Of a stretch of 64,000 nucleotides of DNA, positions 1-9,664 are shown piece after piece. The stretch spans positions 10,369,100-10,433,099 of the forward strand of contig NC_079496.1 of assembly GCF_030052815.1 (NCBI RefSeq), in the 5' to 3' direction. The notes under the pieces were generated by a model. That model had not been told where the DNA came from and ran no database searches. It worked only from the letters and a program-made list of their open reading frames with translations. Numbering within the stretch: the stretch's first letter is position 1; every line of letters begins with the position of its first letter. The position numbers and the translations under genes are program-made. This DNA is from Hevea brasiliensis (taxonomy: Eukaryota; Streptophyta; Magnoliopsida; Malpighiales; Euphorbiaceae).

Positions 1-960
1 GCTCATAGGATAAGATGCCCAATCTGCATCGCAGAAGGCTCGAAACTTCATATCATTTTCTTGAGGGAAGAATAAGCTTTTGGAGGGGCATCCTTTCAAG
101 TATTTGAGGACATGGATGGCTGCGTCCCAGTGTGGTTTGCGAGGAGCTTGCATAAACTGGCTCAGCTTCTGAGTAGCACATGAAAGATCCGGCTTTGTAA
201 GTCCCAGGTATAACAATTTCCCTATAAGCCTTCTATATTTGACGGGGTCTGTCATCAATTCTTCATTTTCATTATCTAGCTTCAATCCTTTTGGCATAGG
301 ATAGGGGCTTGTTTTGGCATTTTGTAATCCCATGTCTTGGATTATATCCAAGATGTATTTGCGTTGGCTCAGGAACATGCCCTTTTCTGACTTGGCTATT
401 TCAAGACCTAAAAAGTACATGGCATAGCCTAGGTCTTTGATTGTGAATTGGTCATCTAGGAATTTCTTAACTTTTATAATCTGATTCGTGTCTGCACCTG
501 CAATTAGTAAATCATCTACATAAACAATTAGTGAAATAAAATTGAGACCAGATCCTTTAGTAAACAAGCAATGGTCAAATGCTGACTAATGGAATCCAAA
601 TGCTTGTAGCTTCCCTGTTAATTCTTTTTTCCATTGTCTTCCTGCCTGCTTAAGACCATAAAGGCTTCTTACTATTTTGCATACTTGTCCCTGAGCTGCT
701 TTTGTATAACCCTCTGGTGGCTGCATATATACATCTTCATCCAAATAACCATGTAAATATGCATTGTTGATATCTAATTGATGAATGGGCCAATTGAATG
801 TAATAGCTATAGCTAAAAACAATCTCACAGTAACTAATTTAGCTACAGGTGAGAAATTGTCATGATAGTCAATTCCAACCAATTGATTGTACCCCTTGGC
901 AACTAACCTTGCCTTGTACTTGTCCACAGTACCATCTGGTTTGTATTTAATTCTGTACAC
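1..960 (-). pseudogene. Copia reverse transcriptase and partial RNase H
   Basis: The N-terminal RT block (YKARLVAKGYNQ) lies at about 890, the LDINNAYLHG catalytic block near 770, and the YVDD active site at the complement of 511-522. The RNase H connection (YRRLIGKLLYL, then an ADWA motif near the left edge) runs off the window. A TAG at 584-586 replaces a sense codon between the two halves of RT. Apart from that stop the frame is continuous to position 1. Confidence 0.88.
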
Positions 961-1046
961 CCATTTTGAAGCTATAGCCTTTTTGCCCTTGGGAAGGGTA
1001 GTGAGAACCCATGTGTTGTTCTTCTCTAAAGCCTCGATTCAGCTTT

Positions 1047-2190
1047 TCATAGCAAGAGACCACCATCGTGCTCACTAGCTTGATGGTAAATTTGTGGTTC
1101 ATGAATAGTAGATACATTTGCCATAAATTGTATATAATCATGATTATATTGAGGTATGGAGGGAAAATGTGATATGAAAGGTGAGAAAGAGATACCTGCA
1201 GATTCTATGGTAGTACTAGCTAGTGTGATTGCATTAGAACTGTTGGCACTGACTTGAGTTATAAAATCATTTAACCATAAAGGTTTTGTTGTCATCCTTG
1301 TGCTTCTTCTGACTGGTGCAGGACTGTGTGATGGCTGAATGTGGTTTGAGGAGGATGGAGGAGGTGAATCTATTTCTGCATTAGGTGATGTGTCAATGGT
1401 TTCTGAATTATCATTGGATTCATTTAACAAGGTGGGTTCAAAATGTGAGTGAACTGGTTCTATGTCAGGTATGGCTAAAGGAATGACACTTTTGTGTTTG
1501 GTATGCTCACTTGCACATGGAAAATAGTTTTCACAAAAAATCACATCTCTGGAGATTATGACTCTTTTATTTTGCAAATCATATAGTTTATATGCCTTGA
1601 AACCTGATGCATAACCTATGAAGATGCATTTGAAAGCTCTTTCTTCAAACTTGTGTTTTTGTGGCCTAATGTTAGTGGCATAACATAGGCAACCAAAAAT
1701 TTTGAGGTAATTGTAATTAGGTTTTTTATCAAACAAAATCTCATAAGGGGTTTTCCAATTTAAAACTTTGCTAGGCATTCTATTTATGAGGTATGTGGCA
1801 GTTAAAATGCTTTCCCCCCTAAAAATATTTTGGCACTTTGGATGCAAACATTAAAGCCCTTGCCACTTGTAATAAATGCTTGTGTTTCCTCTCCACAACT
1901 CTATTTTGTTGTGGAGTGTATGGGCAAGTTCTTTGATGTAAAATCCCTTGTGCTTTGAAAACTGTTGTAAGTTGCTGATTGATAAATTCAGTGCCATTAT
2001 CTGACCTTACTGCCTTGACTTGTTTTTGAAATTGATTTTGAACCATATTTAAAAATTCCAATAAGGTATTGTAAACCCTGGTTTTGTCAGGCAGTAAATA
2101 TGTCCATGTGACTCTTGAAAAATCATCAACAATAGTGAGAATATATTTTCAATGTGAAATTGAGTATTCTTGGTAAGGTCCCCATAAATC
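1047..2190 (-). pseudogene. Copia integrase, broken
   Basis: The integrase core is recognisable from the RSDNGTEF motif (second acidic residue) and the TPQQNRVVERKH block (third). The C-terminal part carries the copia KIFGCLCY block and a long, poorly conserved linker. There is an in-frame stop near 2150, a frameshift at a homopolymer near 1820-1850, and a second frame loss near 1060 before reverse transcriptase. The large piece at 1047-1847 stays open for 266 codons, which suggests moderate rather than ancient decay. Confidence 0.85.
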
Positions 2191-2198
2191 AATGTGAA

Positions 2199-3998
2199 TT
2201 AAATTAAAAGGTTCTTTTGTAGCAATTTTGCTCTTTTGAAAACTAAGTCTTTGTTGTTTAGCAAGTGGGCATACCTCACACATTTTATGGTTTTAATTTC
2301 TGGTGTGATAACTGTGATATGAGATAACTTGGTATCTGAAATGTGTCCAAGTCTGTAACGCCATGATTCATAAGAATTGGGAGAAATAGAAGATTGTATG
2401 ACTTCATTTGCTTGAAGTTTTGGCTGAACATGACTGAATTTAGGAGCAGAATTACAGTTACCCTTAAAGATCTCATGATTACTTTTGTTTGCTCTTATTA
2501 CATATAGCCCTCCTTGCAATTCTCCTCTTGCTAGTACTGCCTCAGTCACTGGGTCCTGCAGGAGGCAATGGTCAGAGAAAAATTGGATTGAAATATGTGA
2601 GGTTTTATTAAGTGCACTAACTGACAGTAAATTATATTTGAAACTTGGTGTGTATAGTGTATTGTGGAGATACAGGTATGGGTTTATCATGATGTTTCCG
2701 CTGTGTTTGACTGGTTTGGTGTTTCTATCAGGCAAGGTAACAAAACAGTGATTGTTTAATTTCACAAGTTTTTGGAAAAGGGAAAAATCATGACACATAT
2801 GAGTTGATGCTCCTGAATCTACTATCCATATACCACTATTCTTACCATGTCTGCTAGTAGAGTAGTAAGTTGGATTCTTACCTACAAAGCCTGTGAAATT
2901 AACACAGCTTGCCTCATTTGATACAGGATTTTGATTTTGCATGTATTTGGCAATCTCAAGCTGGACTATGCTCGCCCAATCAACTCTTAGTATTTCATTC
3001 TTGTGATCTGCCTTGCCTTTGCATCCAGGTATCTCCTCATACACATTAGCTAATGTGTTTTGCTTAGCCTTGTCCTTTTTCTGTTTTAATTCAGTAAACC
3101 ATTTTGGATACCCATGTAGCTTGAAGCATGTGTCTCTAATATGACCACTGGCATTGCAATGATCACATGTTCTAGTTTCTTTCTTCCCAAACTCCTTTTT
3201 CTTGCCTTGAAATTTATCTTTTTGAAACTGTCCCTTGACTGCCATTGCTGTATTAAAATTCTCAGCTGCATCAACATGAATTTCCCTCTGATTTTCTACT
3301 CTAAGTATCATGGAATAGGCCTTGTTTACACTTGGCAAGAGATCCATTAGAAGGATCTGATTTTTGACATGGTTGTAAGTCTCATTTAATCCCATTAAAA
3401 ATTGCATAAGTTTATCTTCACTATTTATTTCTTCCATTTGTTTGGCTGCACCACATTCACATACTGGCAAAGGCTTAAGACAAGCCAATTCATCCCATAA
3501 TTTTTTAAGTTTAGTGAAATATACTAAAACAGATGCATTATCTTGAGTTAGAGTACTTATCTCTCTTTTAAGCTGGTGTAGGAGAGGTCCATTACTTTCT
3601 CCAAATCTCTCTTTAATCTCTTCCCACAGGTTCTTAGAAGAAGTTGCATAGATGAAGGCATCCACCAATTCTTTTGAGAGTGAGTTGAGTATCCATGAGG
3701 TGACCATGCTGTCTACTTTCTTCCATTTATCCAGAGTTGTAGCATCTGTAGCAAGAACTTCATAGCTCCCATCTACAAAACCCAGCTTATCTTTGGCTCT
3801 CAAAGCCAGTACCATGGATCTACTCCATGACAAGTAATTTCCTCCTGTGAGAGGTGAACTTACAAGCATCATGCCCGGATGGTCAGAGTTGTGCAAATGG
3901 AAGATATCATTTCCACCATTATCGATCTGCATTCCAGTGGTATTTCCGATAGCAGTACCACTACCAGTAGTATTTTCTGCAGTTTGTGTTTCAGCCAT
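2199..3998 (-). pseudogene. Copia gag-protease and start of GAG-pre-integrase domain
   Basis: An ATG at 3998 opens a copia Gag. It has a UBN2-type nucleocapsid region and a CX2CX4HX4C zinc knuckle (complement of about 3126-3170), then the aspartic protease active site DSGAST (near 2805-2822) and the start of the GAG-pre-integrase domain (WRYRLGH). An upstream in-frame extension to 4130 runs through the primer-binding site and part of the LTR, so it is unlikely to be translated. The frame is lost near 2285 inside the Cys/His region before integrase, and what follows down to 2199 is out-of-frame sequence. Confidence 0.85.
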
Positions 3999-4061
3999 GG
4001 AAAAACTTGCTGAATTGTATTGGATTTTAGAGAAGAACAGTATAACAGTAGCACAGGTTGT

Positions 4062-4073
4062 GCTCTGATACCA
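4062..4073 (-). promoter_or_regulatory. Primer-binding site for initiator methionine tRNA
   Basis: The minus strand reads TGGTATCAGAGC immediately inside the LTR. This is the standard plant copia primer-binding site, complementary to the 3' end of initiator tRNA-Met. It fixes the element's orientation and inner LTR boundary. Confidence 0.9.
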
Positions 4074-4229
4074 TGAAAAAAAAAAACTTGACTGTTTATT
4101 GTAGAGTGAGCTGAAAAGGTTTATATACAATGTACAAAGAATAATCTAGAATTAATAAATTTCTCTATTCTATCCTGCCTAGTTTATAGGATCTAAAAAA
4201 CTAAATTTTACAACAAATCTGTTGGGACA
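4074..4229 (-). repeat. 5' LTR of the copia element (about 156 bp, outer edge uncertain)
   Basis: The inner edge is fixed by the adjacent primer-binding site. On the minus strand the LTR ends in CA, preceded by an A/T-rich run, and would start with TGTCCCAACAG at 4229. It contains a TATA-like box (TATATAA, complement of 4121-4127) and a polyadenylation hexamer (AATAAA, complement of 4095-4100) in the right order for U3-R-U5. The outer boundary is inferred from the TG start. An LTR reaching to about 4345 is possible because the second LTR is not available for comparison. Confidence 0.7.
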
Positions 4230-4352
4230 AAATGCATGTAATGTTGAGCTGGAATGGGAAACAATCTAAAATAATCTATCTGCTCTCTTTCTTTCTTTTC
4301 CTTCAGCCCATGTCCATACTTCAGCCCAGCCCATTGATGGACTATCTATCAG

Positions 4353-6618
4353 CTTTGAAAGCGGAAATCCACATAATCCAGGGTTGCCCAGTTATGAACC
4401 ATTTTCGAATGTGTGGAATTGCTTTCCTTGAGGCATTGGTCCTTCAAGTTGGTTATATGAGAGGTTCAAAACTTCAAGAAATGTCAAGCCTGCCAATTGA
4501 TTAGGAATTCTCCCAGTAAGAATATTTGAAGAGAGGTCCAAACTTTCCAAATTGCTCAAATCCCCTAGTGATGGTTGGACATAACCTGTAAAGAAATTGT
4601 GAGAAAGCTTGAGCTGATGGAGTGATTTAAGCTTCCCAATAGACTCAGGAATTTCTCCAGTGAATTTATTGCCTGAAAAATCAATAACTGTAAGCTTGTT
4701 GGGGATTCGCTTCAATTCTATCTCCAACCCTTTATATGCCACTCTTATAGAATAATAATCTATATCTCCCATGTATGTGAAACGAGGATCAGCATACTTC
4801 ATTGCTGTGAAGCTATTGAAATACTCGCTCGGAAAATTTGGGGAAAGCGTCCTCTATCATGTTGTTTCCAAGGTCTACCAATTCCAAATTTCCACAGTTG
4901 ACTATGGATTGTGGTATGTTTCCGTTCATTGCATTGCCGTTGAAACTCATAAACTTTAAGCTACATTCCACTGAAAAACTTGTAGGGATAGGACCTTGAA
5001 AATTGTTCCCACTTAGGTGCAACCATGACAGATTGCTACTGAAGTTTCCCAAACATTGAGGAAGGGCTCCCTTTAAATTATTACGAGAAAAATCGAGAAA
5101 CCGTAGCAATTCTAGCTCGCATACCCATGAAGGGAACTCCCCTGCCAATTTATTTCTTGCTAAATCAGGAAGGCTGAGATTTAAAAATTTAGGATCTGAC
5201 TGGAATTGGTTTAGAAGACCGATGAATCGGTTCCCTGAAAGTAACAAATATTTCAATGAAGGCAAAGCAAACAGGGAGGATGGTATCGTTCCATATAATT
5301 GATTTTCAGTGAGTTCAAGAATTGAAAGCTTTTTTAGGAGGCCATAGGAGGATGGGATATTGCCTGTTAAGTTGTTTTTTGCAATCGAAATCCTTGTTAG
5401 GCTACTACAGTTGCTTAAATCTTCAGGTAGACCACCAGTAAAACCACAGTGATACAAATATAGAACACTCAAATTCTTCAGATTGCCAAAGCCTAAAGGA
5501 ATGCTACCCTCAAGACTATTATTTCCAAGAGATAACTAAACAATGCTTTCAAGATTGGTTAGACTCTCGAGCAAACTACCAACCAGCTGATTACCATCTA
5601 AATTAAGATACTCGAGTCTACTGCAATTCCCAATTGGTTTGGGAATGGGTCCAGATAGACGATTCCCGGAAAGGAAAAAGTAATTAAGCTTATGCAGTAG
5701 GCTAAAGGAAAATGGGATAGAACCTGTTAGGTTGCTGTACGCAATGGCAAGTTTTGTTAAGCTACTACAGTTGCCCAAATCTGGTGGAAGGCCCCCAATA
5801 TAGTCATTGAATGACAAAACTAGGATACTTAAATTCTTGAGATTGCCAAAGCCTAAGGGGATCCTTCCCTCAATACTGTTATTACTAACATATAAATAAA
5901 CAAGGCTTTCAAGATTGGTTAGACTTTTGGGCAGAGAACCAACCAGCTGGTTGTCATGCAAATAAAGGCCTTCCAATTTGCTGCAATTGCCTATGGACTC
6001 GGGAATGACACCAGATAACTGATTAACATATAGCCTCAGTTCTATAACGTTGCTCAAGTTACTGATGTGCCCAGAAATTGAACCACTGAAATTGATTTGG
6101 TTCAAAAACACATATTCTAAACTGGAAATATGAAACATTGACTCAGGAATCTCACCAGACAGTGAATTGGAGCATAAATTCAAGAACCGTAAAGCTTACA
6201 GCTGCTTGAAGTTTTCAGGTATTTCTCCAGTAAAGCCATTGACAGACAAATCCAGGGAGTCAAGCAGAGTAGAGTTGCCCAACTGTGATGGTACCTCACC
6301 AAAGAAACCATTATTGCTCAAGTCGATGGTTTGCAAGAAACTTAACTGCCCAACTTCTGGTCCCAGTTTGCCAGAAATTTCGAAACCAGTGAGGTTCACA
6401 GCAACTACTCTGTGGGTAGTATTGTCACATTCAACGCCTAACCATGAACATGGAGTTGGGTCTGAAGCATTCCAGTCTGAAATTATGGAAGAAGGCACAG
6501 AGGTCCAATGGCGAGAGAGAGATAACAGAGTGAACCCATCAGAGCTCAAACAAAAGGCAGTGTATACAAACAGAAAGCAGCAACTCAACACCAAGAAATG
6601 ATTGAAAACAAGAATCAT
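4353..6618 (-). pseudogene. Leucine-rich-repeat receptor pseudogene, chimeric PEPR-like / RLP-like
   Basis: The ATG at 6618 begins a hydrophobic signal peptide, then an LRR-N cap with the CSWLGVEC motif and about two dozen extracellular LRRs. The N-terminal third resembles PEPR danger-peptide receptor kinases (SDGFTLLSL start, GxIPxx repeats). The C-terminal part has RLP/Cf-type features: a YKGLEIEL island, then IDFSGNKFTGEIP, then GNPGLCGFPLSK. In-frame stops fall near 6194 (a CAA/TAA-type change), 5534 and 4392-4394. A deletion with frame change lies near 4810-4835, where about 30-40 residues expected in RLPs are missing. No transmembrane or kinase segment follows; sequence beyond about 4353 no longer matches and the copia LTR is close by. 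It is unlikely to make a functional receptor. Confidence 0.85.
5341..6060 (-). repeat. 360-bp in-frame tandem duplication of five LRRs
   Basis: Identical stretches recur at exactly 360-bp spacing: TTTCAAGATTGGTTAGAC at 5547 and 5907, GATTGCCAAAGCCTAA at 5481 and 5841, and CCTGTTA at 5363 and 5723. The period of 360 equals five 24-residue LRRs, so the frame and solenoid would be kept. The outer limits of the two units are approximate. Confidence 0.8.
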
Positions 6619-6908
6619 ACCGAAAATGTAATTAAGCAACTTGAGAAATCAGAAACTAGAGGAAGTATTGTGGGTTCAACCAGAAGTGTTAGAGACACTT
6701 CGCTGGTTGGGATTGGCAGTGATCTAGAGACAGAAAGAGAGCAAGGATGAAACACGTCGAAGAAAGAATCATACTACTTATTTCATGTTTCAACGCTGGG
6801 ACATTAATTTCATTCGTGCCCCTTTCTATTTTCCCACAGCTTTTGGATTGGCACCTTTCTTGCAGGGTCATTAAGTCAATTTTTTGCCTTTAAGATACAA
6901 GGAATTAG
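6619..6908. other. Upstream flank of the LRR pseudogene
   Basis: This is about 290 bp of unique sequence between the receptor start and the LINE target site. It would have held the receptor's 5' UTR and core promoter. No convincing TATA box or open frame was recognised. Confidence 0.4.
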
Positions 6909-7279
6909 AAAGTCTCCATTGTGAAATTAGCATGGGATGTGAGTCAGAGACAAATCATTGTTGAATCTGATAGTGCTGTGGTTGTGTCCCATTTGAGAAG
7001 TGAAACAGTTCAGTCCTCTTACCCTGTGAGGTTGCTTTATGACATCAAAAAGCTGTTGGCTCGGGACTGGATAGTTTATGTGCAGCATATCTACAGGGTG
7101 AGTAATAGGAGTGGTGATTGGTTGGCTCATCTGGGTCATAACCTGCCGCTAGGGGTGCATTATTTTGAGAATCCTGGGCTCAGTGAGATCCTTCTGCAGG
7201 ATATGTAGCTTGTTTTGTGTTTTATTTTCCTCCTTTCAAAGAAAAAAAATAAAAAATAAATAAAAAGTCCCCATTGTGA
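6909..7279 (+). mobile_element. 5'-truncated L1-type LINE fragment with target-site duplications
   Basis: A short stretch encoding the end of a LINE RNase H domain is followed by a 3' UTR stub and an A-rich tail (about 7237-7263). It is flanked by 16-bp direct repeats at 6909-6924 and 7264-7279 that differ by one base (AAAGTCTCCATTGTGA versus AAAGTCCCCATTGTGA). Poly(A) tail, 5' truncation and target-site duplication together are diagnostic of LINE retrotransposition. The single mismatch implies an insertion that is not brand new. Confidence 0.9.
6921..7208 (+). pseudogene. LINE-derived RNase H-like (RVT_3) C-terminal fragment
   Basis: The frame reads as the second half of the plant RVT_3 RNase H domain, with the VESDSAVVVSHL strand carrying an acidic catalytic residue and the VSNRSGDWLAHLGH segment near the end. 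There is no ATG; the frame simply begins at the truncation point. It would not fold or function alone. The family differs from the longer LINE at 51-55 kb. Confidence 0.8.
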
Positions 7280-9600
7280 GACATGTTATCTATTTTGAAT
7301 TTAAATATTTTTATGTGAAAAAATTACATAACTCATTAATTATTTATCCAATTTATTAAACATCCATTGATTCAGGGATGGATTGGACCCTTGAGATTTT
7401 AAAAAAATTAGAGCTATAATGATGTTAAAAAAAAAATTAAATGTAAATTACTTTAAAACCCTTAATTTTTAATAAAATTTATATTTAAATATTATTATTT
7501 TGAGAAATTCAGCAAATGATAATCCTAACTTTATAACACATTACTTATACAATTAATATATTATATACTTGAATTTCTAAGATTTTGCTTTAAATAACAT
7601 TTTAGTCTTTTAATTTTTAAATAAAAATATTTTTAGTTAAATATAAGGATAAAATATTATTTTATTTAAAAAAATAATTAAAAGTTATTTAAAATATAAT
7701 GAAGGGATTAAATTTTCATAATAATTTAATTCAATTCTTAAAAAAAGTATACAAGTGTAAATTTCACTTATTATTATTAATAGGTTTAACAATCTTTCGG
7801 TAAAAAAAATCTAACTCATTTCCCTTTTATTAAACGATGTGTTTAAGATTTTAACTAGAAAATTTAGAAAATAAAATTTATACTAAATACTCCATGAAGA
7901 TTCCTCATCTTAATATGTCATATATTTTAAGAGTTGTTATTTTGTTAAATATGTTTTTTCAATAGTCCAATTTAATGAATTTGTAAAAATTTACAGATTT
8001 TAAATATATAGTTTTATGCAATATTTTCTTTAATTTTTTATATATGTTTTTTTGATAAAGAAATAGACAATAATTAAAATTTTATGCGGATATCAAATGT
8101 ATCAGTATAAAATAGCATTTTTTTAATTAATTTTTAAAAACATATTGTAGTTCCAGTTCTTTATAACAGGTTTAAATGCTTTTAATTTGATGTAAGATCT
8201 TCAGTTTTTTTTTTTAAAAGGCTTTTTATTTTTTTAAATAAAAATTAAAGCTTTTGTTAAATAGAGATAGAATATAATTTTCAAGTACAAAATTCTATAC
8301 TACTATAATTTTGTTTAAAAAAATTTAAGATAAACCATTTATATATTGTTTAATAGCAATTATCTTAATTTAAAAGACTTGATAGTGTTGACAGAACATT
8401 TAATTTGGCTATTCACCGAAAAGCACACTCCATTCGATGGTAAACTATCAGAGTATCACTATTTGACTTTACTATCTCTGTAGAAGTCTAATATGAAAAT
8501 CATCAAATTTTGATATCTTTATAAAGAAAAAATTTGTATTACTTATCATTGCACTCTTACCTAAATAATAAAGTAAAACGGCTAAGAACTCTATGATAAA
8601 TAAGAAAAAAAAATATAATCACAGTAGAGGAAATAATAAATTCTCACAAAGGAGAAAATAATAAGGAGATATCAAATTCTCTAAAAAAAGACGATAAAAC
8701 TTAGATTTATCAACAAGGATAGAATGAAGATGAACACATGTCTTTTTAAAAAGAATACAAATATAAATATTATTGAGAAAAATATAATAAAAAATAAAAA
8801 AAAATAGAAAGGGATAACTACTAGTAAAAATTTTATTTTGACAGATGATGCATTTTGTCAGATGGAAATAATTTTATTTTAATAATGAAATAATTAAGTT
8901 ATATAAGTTTTATATTTAAATAAAATATAATTAAATAATTATATTTTTTAAATAATTATATATATAATATATAATTATTTAATTATATTTATTTAAATAT
9001 ATTAATTAAATAAAATAATTATTTTTTTAATAAAAGCAAAACATGAGAGGCTGAATTATTTCTAATTAAAAATAGGGTATGAGTATTTTGATCATTTAAT
9101 TTGTAGTTAATGGTAAATTTAAATGAATGAATTATTTAAATTTTAAATATTAAATTATTACTTATTAAAAATAAAAAAAAATAATTTATAGTTTTTTGGA
9201 TATACAGACTAAATTGTAAATTGCCCTTCAAAAATAAATAATTAACGCAATTCTCCACACGGTTTAGCGTTCTCGGGCCACCTATACGTTTCCATATTGG
9301 GCTCCGTAAACTGGATGGGCCGAACCGAACCGGACCAATACCCATTATCTGAACCGACTACGGTCTGCTATCCTACGAACCTCTGCTTCGTCTGCTTCTT
9401 TTCTCTATTTCCTTCTTCCTTTCGCGATATCGAAGAACTCGACGAACTGTAATTCCCTAATTTCTTGGATTTCTTATCTTGCTGTTTTATACGGATAACC
9501 CGTATCTGGGTTTGTGTTGTTTTCTTGAATAGAAAATTTTGAATTAGGTTTGCTGTGATTGCGGTATGTAAAACCTAATAATGTTTTAGGGATTTGTTTT
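7280..9600. other. AT-rich intergenic region upstream of CWC15
   Basis: About 2.3 kb of very A/T-rich sequence without open frames or recognisable repeats. From about 9240 the composition becomes normal. A pyrimidine-rich stretch at 9365-9425 probably marks the CWC15 5' UTR or transcription start region. Confidence 0.5.
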
Positions 9601-9664
9601 GGAGGTTAGTACTTGAATTATATATATTCTGTTTTGCTAGGTAATTGAGGGGTAGTTCGGAGAT

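Larger units (their letters stand above)
1..4229 (-). mobile_element. Ty1/copia LTR retrotransposon, degenerate, truncated by the window edge
   Basis: Read on the minus strand this is an LTR, a primer-binding site, gag, protease, integrase, and reverse transcriptase running into RNase H at the window edge. Protease and integrase preceding reverse transcriptase is the copia order. The 3' LTR lies outside the window, so insertion age cannot be read from LTR divergence. The coding region is broken by at least three frameshifts (near 2285, 1830 and 1065) and several in-frame stops (for example 584-586), so it is not autonomous. It lies directly beyond the 3' end of the LRR pseudogene and may have removed that gene's terminus. 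No envelope-like reading frame is seen. Confidence 0.95.
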
